Below the pieces are notes generated by a model that was not told where the DNA came from, ran no database searches, and worked only from the letters and a program-made list of their open reading frames with translations. Position numbers and translations under genes: made by a program. This document shows, piece after piece, positions 16,777 through 25,386 of a DNA stretch of 33,391 nucleotides. The stretch spans positions 1 through 33,391 of the forward strand of contig CAJSZQ010000037.1 of assembly GCA_910574185.1 (NCBI GenBank), read 5' to 3'. The stretch's first letter is position 1. Each line of letters opens with the position of its first letter. Source of the DNA: Lachnospiraceae bacterium (GTDB lineage Bacteria; Bacillota; Clostridia; Lachnospirales; Lachnospiraceae).

Positions 16777-17686
16777 GGAAACGGCAGAGAATATGATAGA
16801 TTACAAGACGTTGCAGAGGAAAAAGACGGAAGAGATTGAAGAACTTCTGGTATCTTATCTTCCGAAGGAGGAAGGATACCAGAAGATTATCATGGAAGCA
16901 ATGGCATACAGTCTGACGGCAGGCGGCAAGCGGCTGCGTCCCATGCTGATGCAGGAGACTTACCGGCTGTTTGGCGGGATGGGTAAAGTTGTGGAGCCCT
17001 TTATGGCGGCGCTTGAGATGATTCACACCTATTCGCTGGTCCATGATGATTTGCCGGCAATGGATGACGATGAGCTGCGCAGGGGAAGGAAGACAACTCA
17101 CGTGGTGTACGGAGAGGATATGGCGATTCTTGCGGGCGACGCGCTGCTGAATTATGCTTTTGAGACAGCGTCATCAGCCTTTGAGGCGTACCCAAAAGAG
17201 AGCCTTAAGATTGGTAAGGCAATCGGAATCCTTGGAAAGAAGGCTGGAATTTACGGCATGTTAGGCGGTCAGGTTGTGGATGTGAAAGAGACCGGACATG
17301 CAGTTGAGAAGGAAGTTTTGGACTTTATCTATGCTTTGAAGACCGGGGCTTTGTTAGAGAGCGCGATGATGATTGGCGCCGTACTTGCAGGGGCAGAGGA
17401 AGAAGAGCTCCGGGTAATCGAGCGTGCGGGAGGAAAGATTGGTCTGGCATTTCAGGTACAGGATGACATTCTGGACGTAACAAGTACGGCAGAGGTGCTT
17501 GGCAAACCAATTCACAGCGACGAGAAGAATGAAAAAACCACTTATGTGACGCTTCTTGGCATCCAGGAGGCGGAGAAGGTGGTGGAGAAAGAGTCGACAG
17601 AGGCGCTTGAGCTGATTCGGAGTCTTTCAGGGGTGAACCCATATCTGGAATGGCTGATTGGCGAGCTGATACACAGAAAGAAATAG
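16766..17686 (+). CDS. ispA: Polyprenyl synthetase (geranylgeranyl/farnesyl diphosphate synthase)
   Basis: Condenses isopentenyl diphosphate with allylic diphosphates to make short isoprenoid chains. The 306-aa protein carries the first Asp-rich motif DDLPAMDDD (94-102), the second DDILD (233-237), GGKRLRP (53-59), and LKTGAL. I start at ATG 16766: AGGAGGG lies 8 nt upstream, overlapping the xseB end; ATG 16793 (MIDYKTLQ) is the alternative. In many clostridia dxs follows this gene; here it does not. Chain length cannot be decided with certainty from sequence alone, FPP being most likely. Confidence 0.94.
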   Translation: MIFKETAENMIDYKTLQRKKTEEIEELLVSYLPKEEGYQKIIMEAMAYSLTAGGKRLRPMLMQETYRLFGGMGKVVEPFMAALEMIHTYSLVHDDLPAMDDDELRRGRKTTHVVYGEDMAILAGDALLNYAFETASSAFEAYPKESLKIGKAIGILGKKAGIYGMLGGQVVDVKETGHAVEKEVLDFIYALKTGALLESAMMIGAVLAGAEEEELRVIERAGGKIGLAFQVQDDILDVTSTAEVLGKPIHSDEKNEKTTYVTLLGIQEAEKVVEKESTEALELIRSLSGVNPYLEWLIGELIHRKK

Positions 17687-17733
17687 TAAATATAACAAAG
17701 TCGAAATTCGTAAGTACAGATTCAGGAGTGATT

Positions 17734-18543
17734 ATGAAAGAACGGTTAGATGTGTTACTGGTAAAACGGGGTCTTGCTGAATCGAGGGAAAAAGCAAAGG
17801 CGATTATTATGTCCGGTAATGTGTTTGTAGAAGGACAGAGAGAGGATAAGGCGGGGACTTCATTTGCGGAAACAGTTTCTATTGAAGTAAAGGGCCATGT
17901 ACTTCCCTATGTCAGCCGGGGTGGTTTAAAGCTTGAGAAGGCGATGCGCCGGTTTCATGTTTCTATAGAGGGCAAGACTTGTACGGATGTGGGGTCTTCT
18001 ACAGGCGGCTTTACAGATTGTATGCTTCAGAACGGAGCCGGTAAGGTATATGCAATTGACGTGGGCAGAGGACAGCTTGCCTGGAAGCTTCGGCAGGATG
18101 AACGGGTAATCTGCATGGAGAAAACAAATATCCGGTACGTGACGCCAAAAGATTTGGGGGAACCGATAGATTTCTCTTCTATTGACGTGTCATTTATTTC
18201 TCTGACCAAGGTACTTCTTCCCATTCGGAATTATCTTCGGGATATGGGGCAGATTGTGGCATTGATTAAGCCGCAGTTTGAGGCAGGCAGAGACAAGGTA
18301 GGAAAAAAGGGCGTTGTCCGGGAGCAAAGTACCCATGTGGAAGTGATAGAGACGGTAAAAGAATACGCTTTGTCTATTGGATTTGATATATTGAATCTGG
18401 AATATTCGCCCATTCGGGGACCGGAGGGTAATATTGAATATCTGATTCATTTAGAGAAGTCGGGAAAAGAGACCGGGGAACTAAAGTGGACGGCGGATGT
18501 AGAGCGGACGGTGGAATCTGCATTTGCAGAGCTTACAAAATAA
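17734..18543 (+). CDS. tlyA: TlyA-family rRNA 2'-O-methyltransferase/hemolysin-like protein
   Basis: TlyA proteins methylate ribose of ribosomal RNA, as shown in mycobacteria; the clostridial ones are assumed to do likewise. The 269-aa protein has an N-terminal S4 RNA-binding domain (about 1-60, RLDVLLVKRGLAESREKAK) and an FtsJ-like SAM domain with DVGSSTGGFTD (85-95), IDVGRGQLAWKL and SFISLTKVL. The frame is open from 17650 inside ispA, but AGGAGTG precedes ATG 17734 and homologues start at MKERLDVLL. Next gene begins 13 nt after its stop. Confidence 0.95.
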   Translation: MKERLDVLLVKRGLAESREKAKAIIMSGNVFVEGQREDKAGTSFAETVSIEVKGHVLPYVSRGGLKLEKAMRRFHVSIEGKTCTDVGSSTGGFTDCMLQNGAGKVYAIDVGRGQLAWKLRQDERVICMEKTNIRYVTPKDLGEPIDFSSIDVSFISLTKVLLPIRNYLRDMGQIVALIKPQFEAGRDKVGKKGVVREQSTHVEVIETVKEYALSIGFDILNLEYSPIRGPEGNIEYLIHLEKSGKETGELKWTADVERTVESAFAELTK

Positions 18544-18556
18544 GGGAATGACAGAT

Positions 18557-19393
18557 ATGAATATGGAGCGTTTTTTTGTAGTAACCAATGATGGCAAAGA
18601 TAAAGACGGGCAGATTACAAAGAAGATAAAAGAGCTGTTGGAGAGCAGGGGAAAGCGTTGTGTGCTCTGTAAAAAGGACGAGCAGAAGAATATTGTTGCA
18701 GAGAGCATACCGGATGACATAGACTGTGCCGTTGTGATAGGCGGGGACGGTTCTCTGATTGAGGTAGCAAGGCTGCTGAGACGAAGGATTCCGCTTCTCG
18801 GCGTTAATATGGGGACTTTGGGTTATCTGGCGGAAGTAGAGGTGGAGCGTCTTACAGAGGCCTTTGAGCAGATTCTTGCAGGGAAGTATATGACGGAAGA
18901 CCGGATGATGCTGGAGGGGGATTTTACGGACGGAACGAAGGACGTTGCGCTGAATGATATTGTGCTTTCCAGGAAGGGAGCGCTGCGCATTATACATTTT
19001 AACTTATATGTAAATGGAGCGCTTTTAAATTCTTATGAAGCGGACGGAATTATTCTGTCTACGCCGACCGGTTCTACTGCATATAATCTGTCTGCCGGTG
19101 GGCCGATTGTTGAGCCTACGGCTGAAATGATTGTCGTCACGCCAATTTGTTCACATGCGCTGAATACCAGCAGTATTGTATTGTCTGCGGATGACGAGAT
19201 TAGAATTGAGATTGGGGAAGGCAGACATGGAAGGTCAGAGGAGGTATATATTTCTTTTGACGGAACCAATAACCGAGAACTGAGAACCGGGCAGACTGTC
19301 AGCATCCGGCGCTCAGAGATGAGTACAACATTGATGAAATTAAGCGAGATCAGCTTTTTGGAGATACTAAGCAGAAAGATGAAAGGAAAATAG
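18557..19393 (+). CDS. nadK: NAD kinase
   Basis: Phosphorylates NAD to NADP. The 278-aa protein shows GGDGS (62-66), the substrate-binding LNDIVLSRKG and the hallmark TPTGSTAYNLSAGGPIV. I choose ATG 18557 because AAGGGA is 9 nt upstream; an in-frame ATG at 18548 lies too close to that site. It sits between tlyA and argR as in Clostridium acetobutylicum. Confidence 0.95.
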   Translation: MNMERFFVVTNDGKDKDGQITKKIKELLESRGKRCVLCKKDEQKNIVAESIPDDIDCAVVIGGDGSLIEVARLLRRRIPLLGVNMGTLGYLAEVEVERLTEAFEQILAGKYMTEDRMMLEGDFTDGTKDVALNDIVLSRKGALRIIHFNLYVNGALLNSYEADGIILSTPTGSTAYNLSAGGPIVEPTAEMIVVTPICSHALNTSSIVLSADDEIRIEIGEGRHGRSEEVYISFDGTNNRELRTGQTVSIRRSEMSTTLMKLSEISFLEILSRKMKGK

Positions 19394-19397
19394 CGGA

Positions 19398-19847
19398 ATG
19401 AAGATAAACAGGCATGCAAAGATTGTAGAGTTGATTAACAAATATCACGTTGAGACTCAGGAGGAGCTGGCAGAATATTTAAACCGGGAAGGATTTAAGG
19501 TGACGCAGGCGACGGTGTCCAGAGATATCAGAGATTTAAAGCTCACCAAGGTGCCGACAAAAGAAGGAAAGCAAAAATATGCAGTCCATCAGACGATGGA
19601 GACGGAGATGAACGAGAAATATATCCGAATCTTGAGAGACGGTTATATCTCGATGGATTTGGCACAGAATATTCTGGTGATTAAGACAGTATCCGGTATG
19701 GCGATGGCCGTCTGCGCGGCGATTGACGCGATGAGATGGAATGAAGTTGTGGGAAGCATTGCCGGGGACGATACCATCATGTGCGCGATTCGCAGCGTGG
19801 ACGATACGATTAAGGTGATGGATAAGATTAGCAAAATTGTTTTGTAA
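19398..19847 (+). CDS. argR: Arginine repressor
   Basis: ArgR senses arginine and represses arginine synthesis operons. The 149-aa protein has the N-terminal winged helix (about 1-70, QEELAEYLNREGFKVTQATV, SRDIRDLKL) and the C-terminal hexamerisation/arginine-binding domain with GSIAGDDTIMC. Only 4 nt from nadK, with GGAAAAT ahead of the ATG. Its location next to recN is a conserved Firmicute arrangement unrelated to arginine metabolism. Confidence 0.96.
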   Translation: MKINRHAKIVELINKYHVETQEELAEYLNREGFKVTQATVSRDIRDLKLTKVPTKEGKQKYAVHQTMETEMNEKYIRILRDGYISMDLAQNILVIKTVSGMAMAVCAAIDAMRWNEVVGSIAGDDTIMCAIRSVDDTIKVMDKISKIVL

Positions 19848-19887
19848 GAAATTGTTTGCGTAAAGTTTCTGAATATTAGGAGGATGT

Positions 19888-21573
19888 ATGCTGCAGAATT
19901 TACATGTGAAGAATCTTGCTCTGATTGATGAAATCGAAGTGGAGTTTTGTCAGGGGCTTAATATACTGTCCGGCGAGACAGGAGCCGGTAAATCAATCAT
20001 ACTGGGGTCGGTAAATCTTGCCCTGGGCGGAAGATACAGCAGGGATATCTTAAGGAAGGGCGCGCAGTATGGGCTGGTGGAGTTAACCTTTGCGCCGGAG
20101 AATCAGGGATTACTTGAGAAACTTAAAGAGCTGGACATCTTTCCGGAAGACGGGGTAATTGTGCTCAGCAGACGTCTGATGGACGGGAGGAGCGCCAGCA
20201 GGATTAATGGAGAGACGGTTACCATGGCTAAGTTAAAGGAGGTCGCCGGAATCCTGATTGATATTCATGGACAGCATGAGCATCAGTCGCTGTTATATAA
20301 GAAGAACCAGCTTCAGATTCTGGACGCCTTTGCAGGCGGGGCGTTAAAGGAAACCGCGGGAAACGTAAAGAATTCCTATCAGGCGTACAAAAAATGTCTG
20401 GATGAATGGGAGAAATCTCGCTTAGATGAGTCGGAGCGGGCGAAGGAGGCTTCTTTTCTGGAATTTGAGATTCAGGAAATCGAAGAAGCGGAACTTGTAT
20501 CCGGTGAGGACGAACAGTTAGAGAATGATTACCGGCGCATGAATCATGCCAGGAATATTGCTGAGAATGCGGCGGAGGCTTATGGGTATACCGGAGGCAT
20601 GTCAGGAGACGGAGCGAGCGAGCAGATTAGCAGAGCCATCCGCTGTATGAGCGATGCGGCCAGATATGATGAAAAGGCAGAGGAGTTATATGAACAGTTA
20701 TCAGAGATTGACGGACTTCTCAATGATTTTAACAGAGAATTGTCGGTTTATCAGGAGTCGCTTCAGTTTTCAGAGGAAGAATATCATGAGACGGAGGAAC
20801 GGCTGAATGTTCTCAATCATTTAAAAACGAAGTATGGAAATTCGTTGGAAGAGGTTCTGGCATACTGTCAGGAAAAAAAGGAACGCTTACAGGTGCTGGA
20901 GGATTATGATAATTACCTTCAGTCTCTGGAAGAAGAACTGAAAAAGAATGAAAAGGTACTGAAAAAGGCTGCAAAGGAGCTTAGCAAAATCAGGAAAGAG
21001 CATGGAAAGCTTCTTGCAGAGCAGATTGAAAGAGCGCTTAAGGATTTGAATTTCGCAGACGTCCAGTTTGAAATTCAGTTCAGTGAGCTTGCAGATTATA
21101 CCGTAAATGGTCGGGACGATGTGGAATTTTTGATTTCTATGAACCCTGGAGAACCTGTAAAGCCTTTGTCAGAAGTGGCTTCCGGCGGCGAACTTTCCCG
21201 GATGATGCTTGCGATTAAGGCTGTTATGGCAGACAGGGACGAGATAGAGACTTTGATTTTTGATGAGATTGATGTGGGAATCAGCGGAAGAACCGCCCAG
21301 AAGGTTTCGGAGAAAATGGCCGTAATCGGCAGAGGACATCAGGTCATCTGTATTACACATCTTGCACAGATTGCCGCGATGGCAGACGCGCATTATGTCA
21401 TTGAAAAGACAGTTGCAGAAGGGAAGACAACAACCGGAATCCGGCTGCTTGAAGAGGAGGAGACCACAGAAGAATTGGCGAGAATCCTCGGCGGCGCAGA
21501 GATTACGGATACGGTTCGTGAAAATGCAAGAGAGATGAAGATGCTGGCAGAGAATCATAAGAAGACTGGATAA
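19888..21573 (+). CDS. recN: DNA repair protein RecN
   Basis: RecN is an SMC-like ATPase acting early in double-strand break repair. The 561-aa protein has Walker A SGETGAGKS (28-36), a long coiled-coil region (about 150-390, with the hinge near residue 230-260), the signature ASGGELSRMMLAIKAV and Walker B LIFDEIDVGISG. AGGAGG precedes the ATG. It is the last gene of the operon; a long hairpin follows. Confidence 0.97.
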   Translation: MLQNLHVKNLALIDEIEVEFCQGLNILSGETGAGKSIILGSVNLALGGRYSRDILRKGAQYGLVELTFAPENQGLLEKLKELDIFPEDGVIVLSRRLMDGRSASRINGETVTMAKLKEVAGILIDIHGQHEHQSLLYKKNQLQILDAFAGGALKETAGNVKNSYQAYKKCLDEWEKSRLDESERAKEASFLEFEIQEIEEAELVSGEDEQLENDYRRMNHARNIAENAAEAYGYTGGMSGDGASEQISRAIRCMSDAARYDEKAEELYEQLSEIDGLLNDFNRELSVYQESLQFSEEEYHETEERLNVLNHLKTKYGNSLEEVLAYCQEKKERLQVLEDYDNYLQSLEEELKKNEKVLKKAAKELSKIRKEHGKLLAEQIERALKDLNFADVQFEIQFSELADYTVNGRDDVEFLISMNPGEPVKPLSEVASGGELSRMMLAIKAVMADRDEIETLIFDEIDVGISGRTAQKVSEKMAVIGRGHQVICITHLAQIAAMADAHYVIEKTVAEGKTTTGIRLLEEEETTEELARILGGAEITDTVRENAREMKMLAENHKKTG

Positions 21574-21602
21574 AAATAAGAGTATGGTATTCAAGTAGAT
21601 TT

Positions 21603-21643
21603 AATGGATAAAGGCGTGCCGAAAGGACACGCCTTTATCCATT
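21603..21643. terminator. Strong 16-bp stem terminator after recN
   Basis: AATGGATAAAGGCGTG pairs perfectly with CACGCCTTTATCCATT around a 9-nt CCGAAAGGA loop. The T-tract is short (GTTT follows). It ends the housekeeping operon. Confidence 0.85.
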
Positions 21644-21670
21644 GTTTCCTGGCAGTTAAAATTTTATAAT
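21642..21670 (+). promoter_or_regulatory. Promoter of the acidic LRR protein gene
   Basis: TTGTTT (21642-21647), 17-nt spacer, TATAAT (21665-21670). The -35 touches the terminator stem. The predicted start site coincides with the ATG at 21677, so the message may be leaderless. Confidence 0.55.
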
Positions 21671-21676
21671 GATTTT

Positions 21677-22741
21677 ATGTTTGCATATATGAAGATTAAC
21701 TATGGGATAATTACAGAAGAACAATTAAATAGCAAAAGACTTAGGACCGCATGGGAAATCCTTTTGATGTTGATGATTCTTTGCGTTCTGGCAGGCGAAC
21801 AGGCTTCGGAATTGTCGGTAATTAAGAACGTGTCAAGAAATGCTGACAAAGATGTTTCAGGCAGCGTATTGGATAATTCAGAAATCATAACCGAAGCCAG
21901 TGAGGGCGGCGGATTGTGGGAAGAGTTTGAGCGATTCGAGGAGATGCGTCTGGGGAAAATAGCTGAACGGCCGGAAATTCCAGAATCAGCCAACGAGCCG
22001 TATATACAGGTGAATGAAATGCAGGCGGCTGTTAAACAGAATTATGAATGTACAGTTATACAATCAGTGCCTCCTGTAGAAAAGTCGTCTGTTTCAGTTT
22101 CCAAGATTAGTTATGTAACAAAAGAAGAAACAGTACCGGTTTCAAATATTTCGGATTTCATAGATTATTCTGGGGAATCAGACTTCGTAAAGGATGTACA
22201 GACAGTTACTGCAGGTAAGCCCCAAATTTTAATTGAAGATATCGAGAAGATAGAGCAGACGCCTTCCATAGAAGATTCAGAGGAGACGGAGCAGGAGGGG
22301 TCCTCTGACAGTACGATTAAGGAAGAGGAGACAGAATCTTCTGATAATTCAGGAGAGACAAATTCTTCAGAAAAGGACGGGGCAGATTCCGAAGATTTAG
22401 AAGAGACGGATGAGACAGGTTCTTCTGAAGATACAGAAGAGAACGGGCAGACATTTTTCTGCGGCGGCTTTCTTTGCAATGAATCGGGAATGATTATTGG
22501 CTGTCCGGATATATTTATAACAGACGGCGTGCTTTGCTTGCCTTCCAGTATAGAATGTACAGGCGTTGCAGCGGGCGCATTGGATTCTTTAAGTTCTGAA
22601 GTATACGAATTGTATATTCCGGCGAACATTATTTTGATTGAAGATGGGGCGTTGGAAGGCTTGACCGAACTTTTTTATATTCAGGTTCATCCCGATAATC
22701 CGATTTATAAAAGCAGCAATGGAATACTCGACAAAAAATAA
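21677..22741 (+). CDS. Membrane-anchored acidic protein with C-terminal BspA-type LRR
   Basis: A 354-aa protein of unknown function. A hydrophobic segment (about 28-45, AWEILLMLMILCVLAGEQ) suggests export or an N-terminal anchor. Residues about 60-255 are a low-complexity linker dominated by Glu, Ser, Thr and Asp (ETEQEGSSDSTIKEEETESS and similar). The last ~95 residues look like one or two BspA/LRR_5 repeats: VYELYIPANIILIEDGALEG then LTELFYIQVHPDNPIYKSSN, ending abruptly GILDKK. No ribosome binding site precedes ATG 21677; ATG 21689 is an alternative start. It forms a separate unit between two terminators. Confidence 0.75.
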   Translation: MFAYMKINYGIITEEQLNSKRLRTAWEILLMLMILCVLAGEQASELSVIKNVSRNADKDVSGSVLDNSEIITEASEGGGLWEEFERFEEMRLGKIAERPEIPESANEPYIQVNEMQAAVKQNYECTVIQSVPPVEKSSVSVSKISYVTKEETVPVSNISDFIDYSGESDFVKDVQTVTAGKPQILIEDIEKIEQTPSIEDSEETEQEGSSDSTIKEEETESSDNSGETNSSEKDGADSEDLEETDETGSSEDTEENGQTFFCGGFLCNESGMIIGCPDIFITDGVLCLPSSIECTGVAAGALDSLSSEVYELYIPANIILIEDGALEGLTELFYIQVHPDNPIYKSSNGILDKK

Positions 22742-22773
22742 ATCTCAGGTGTAAAAATAAAATAATTGCACAT

Positions 22774-22815
22774 AATAAGGCAGGTACATAGGTATCTGCC
22801 TTATTGTATTTTATT
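22774..22815 (+). terminator. Terminator between the LRR gene and spoIVB
   Basis: AATAAGGCAG (22774-22783) pairs with CTGCCTTATT (22796-22805) across a 12-nt loop, followed by GTATTTTATT. It isolates spoIVB from upstream transcription. Confidence 0.8.
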
Positions 22816-22880
22816 ACATAGGAAGGACTATGCGCACTTTTATTCTTTTACAGCCTACATTTATTTCGGAGGAGACAATA

Positions 22881-23936
22881 ATGAGAAAATTCTGGTATAG
22901 ACGTATCCTGATAATGATTCTTACATTAACAGTCAGTGTTGGAGGAAGTTATTTTCTTTTGGAGGCACAGAAGAATAAGCTGGAGCAGGAGGTTTCGGCA
23001 GGGACTTCTGGGGAACTGGTAATCCCCGGAGGAATGCCGATTGGTATTTATCTTGAGACAGACGGGGTTCTGGTGCTGGGTACAGAAGCAATTGAAGGAA
23101 TGGACGGTGAAACTTACGAGCCGGCTGCGCATCTTGTAAAAGAAGGAGATTATATTATTGGATTGAATGAAAAAGAGACCAGAGATAAATCAGAGTTGAT
23201 TGCGGCTGTGAAGTCATTGAATCATGATGATGTGATACTTAAGGTGATGCGCAATGAGCAGGCCATTGATATTCGGGTGAAGGCAGTTCAGTGCGGAGTA
23301 GATGATTATAAGCTGGGAATCTGGGTAAGGGACAATGAACAGGGACTCGGCACAATTACGTATCTGACAGCAGATAGCGAATTTGGGGCGTTAGGGCATG
23401 GGATTCACGATACAGATACAGGAGAGCTTCTGAATATTTCCAAAGGGCGTCTGTATGCAACCAGCATCCGGGATGTGCAGAGAGGGGAGAGCGGCGCGCC
23501 TGGAGGAATGGAAGGGATAATCGTCTATAACAATTATAATGTTCTGGGAAGTATTACGAAGAACAGTGAAGAAGGCATTTACGGGAGGCTTGACAGGGTA
23601 GATACGTTGTTTAAAAATGCTGAGCCGGTGGAGGCGGCCTCTTCAGAGGAAATAAAAGAAGGGAAGGCAATTATTCGATGTAGTGTTGAAGGTCAGGTCG
23701 AAGAATATGAGGTTGAGATTACCGGTATAAATCCTAATGCAAGAGAAATTAATAAAACGATTGAATTAGAGGTGACCGATTCACGTCTTTTGGAACTGAC
23801 CGGAGGGATTGTGCAGGGGATGAGCGGAAGCCCTATTCTGCAGGATGGGAAGCTTGTAGGGGCGGTGACTCACGTATTTGTAAATGACCCGGCGAAAGGG
23901 TACGGAATCTTAATCGAAGAGATGATGAAGGATTGA
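22881..23936 (+). CDS. spoIVB: SpoIVB serine peptidase
   Basis: SpoIVB is secreted from the forespore and cleaves SpoIVFA to trigger pro-sigma-K processing in organisms with that checkpoint. The 351-aa protein has an N-terminal membrane helix (about 9-27), a PDZ domain (about 70-150, VKEGDYIIGLNEKE) and an S55 peptidase domain with His173 in FGALGHGIHD and the nucleophile Ser315 in QGMSGSPIL. GGAGGAG lies 6 nt before ATG 22881; the frame is open from 22830 but that start overlaps weak sequence. It is somewhat shorter than the B. subtilis protein (426 aa). spo0A does not follow, contrary to the usual order. Confidence 0.95.
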   Translation: MRKFWYRRILIMILTLTVSVGGSYFLLEAQKNKLEQEVSAGTSGELVIPGGMPIGIYLETDGVLVLGTEAIEGMDGETYEPAAHLVKEGDYIIGLNEKETRDKSELIAAVKSLNHDDVILKVMRNEQAIDIRVKAVQCGVDDYKLGIWVRDNEQGLGTITYLTADSEFGALGHGIHDTDTGELLNISKGRLYATSIRDVQRGESGAPGGMEGIIVYNNYNVLGSITKNSEEGIYGRLDRVDTLFKNAEPVEAASSEEIKEGKAIIRCSVEGQVEEYEVEITGINPNAREINKTIELEVTDSRLLELTGGIVQGMSGSPILQDGKLVGAVTHVFVNDPAKGYGILIEEMMKD

Positions 23937-23950
23937 TATATTGTAGAACG

Positions 23951-23979
23951 TTGAATTATTTTATGTGATTCTGTATAAT
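23951..23979 (+). promoter_or_regulatory. Sigma-A promoter of the radical SAM gene
   Basis: TTGAAT (23951-23956), 17-nt spacer, TATAAT (23974-23979). It leaves a leader of about 115 nt before the ATG at 24102, which contains an open, protein-like frame (GLIKDLEDFQETADARSL) of unknown origin. Confidence 0.7.
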
Positions 23980-24101
23980 TCATTTCAACAGGTATTTATA
24001 GACGATTCATGTGGGTTGTCCACTGAAGCAGGGGTTAATCAAAGATTTAGAAGATTTTCAGGAAACGGCAGATGCGAGAAGTCTGACTGTGGAGGAAAAC
24101 A

Positions 24102-25001
24102 ATGCATTACGTAAAAGCAAAAGGAATCCTGTCGGCAAAAAATGGAATGAACTTATACCGCGGCTGTACGCATGGATGTATCTATTGTGATTCCAGAAGT
24201 AAATGTTATCACATGGACCATGCGTTTGAAGATATTGAAGTTAAAGAAAATGCCATTGAACTGCTGGAAATTGCATTGAAGCATAAGCGGAAAAAATGTA
24301 TGATTGGAACAGGCTCCATGACAGACCCTTATATTCCATTAGAGATGGAACTTGGTTATGTAAGAAAAGCGCTGGAATTAATAGACACATATGGGTTTGG
24401 TTTTACTGTAATAACGAAGTCTGACCGGATTTTAAGAGACCTTGATTTATTACAGAGAATCCATGAGAAGACAAAATGTGTGGTGCAGATGACGCTGACC
24501 ACTTGTGATGAGACTCTTTGCAGAAAGATTGAGCCGAATGTAAGTACGACAAATGAACGCTTTGAGACTCTGAAAATACTGCGGGACGCCGGAATTCCGA
24601 CTGTGGTGTGGCTGTCCCCAATTCTTCCGTTTATCAATGATACGGAAGAGAATATTTCCGGAATTATGGACATGTGCATCGAAGCGAAGGTTTACGGGGT
24701 TCTCTGTTTTGGTATGGGGCTGACGCTCCGGGAGGGAAACCGGGAATATTTTTACAGACAGCTTGACTGTTTGTTCCCTGGGATGAAAGAAGAATACATA
24801 CGGTCTTATCGGAATCAGTATAGTATCGGGAGTACGCGCAGTTCCGAATTAATGAAGCTGTTCCATGACAAATGCGAAAAGAATGGTATCTTACATAACA
24901 ATGAACGTATCTTCTCATATTTGTCAGAGTTTCCGGAAGGAAGAGAGGAACAGTTAACGCTTTGGGATATATTTTCCCAAAGCAAACCACCTGGCCTGTA
25001 A
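24102..25001 (+). CDS. SPL-family radical SAM protein
   Basis: A 299-aa radical SAM enzyme of the COG1533/SplB-like group. The cluster motif is CTHGCIYC (Cys22, Cys26, Cys29), followed by GTGSMTDPYIPLE and FGFTVITKSDRILRDLDLL, both typical. Spore photoproduct lyase proper is longer and has a conserved C-terminal Cys region; this protein belongs to the broader family whose substrate is usually unknown. GGAGGA lies 5 nt before the ATG. It sits where spo0A would be expected. Confidence 0.88.
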   Translation: MHYVKAKGILSAKNGMNLYRGCTHGCIYCDSRSKCYHMDHAFEDIEVKENAIELLEIALKHKRKKCMIGTGSMTDPYIPLEMELGYVRKALELIDTYGFGFTVITKSDRILRDLDLLQRIHEKTKCVVQMTLTTCDETLCRKIEPNVSTTNERFETLKILRDAGIPTVVWLSPILPFINDTEENISGIMDMCIEAKVYGVLCFGMGLTLREGNREYFYRQLDCLFPGMKEEYIRSYRNQYSIGSTRSSELMKLFHDKCEKNGILHNNERIFSYLSEFPEGREEQLTLWDIFSQSKPPGL

Positions 25002-25045
25002 TACGTATTCTGGTGGTAGGTCTAGTAGGAGTAAACCGAGTTTAA

Positions 25046-25225
25046 GAGGTGTATTGTTTACAGTTATTTGTTAAAGAGCGGATTGAATCAGGAGCATATC
25101 CCTACAGCGAAAAAGTAAAGGCTTATTTAAGGAGAGGAGCAAAGCCATTGCCGGGATTTGATGTGTATCCTAACCCTCAGGTGGGGTATGGGGCGTTGTG
25201 TGTCGAAAACAGTCTGCCGATGTAG
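25046..25225 (+). pseudogene. C-terminal coding remnant, unidentified
   Basis: A 59-codon open frame with no start codon or ribosome binding site reads like a real protein tail: FVKERIESGAYPYSEKVKAY, LRRGAKPLPGFDVYPNPQVG, then YGALCVENSLPM and stop. I do not recognise the family. It includes the 19-mer GCGGATTGAATCAGGAGCA at 25078-25096, which recurs at the end of the inverted repeat downstream. The gap from 25002 to 25712 otherwise holds a terminator, that repeat, and the regulatory signals of the next gene. Confidence 0.5.
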
Positions 25226-25284
25226 GATTAGGGGAGACTTTTTGGGGAAGATTGGTTAATTTCTGCTATGCTAAAATTAAGAAT

Positions 25285-25329
25285 AGGATACCTGTACCGC
25301 TTTAATTGGTATGTGTAGGTATCCTTTTT
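25285..25329 (+). terminator. Rho-independent terminator
   Basis: AGGATACCT (25285-25293) pairs with AGGTATCCT (25317-25325), with further pairing inside (GTACC/GGTAT) and a T5 tract. It could end the radical SAM transcript or that of the lost gene just upstream. Confidence 0.8.
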
Positions 25330-25386
25330 CCATATGTTTGCCTGTTGATACATAAAATGTTACTGTTCACACATCGCCTGCCGGAC

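Noticed and set aside
24960..24982. 8-bp hairpin CTTTGGGA/TCCCAAAG near the end of the radical SAM gene
   Set aside because: It is inside the coding region with no T-run after it, so not called a terminator.
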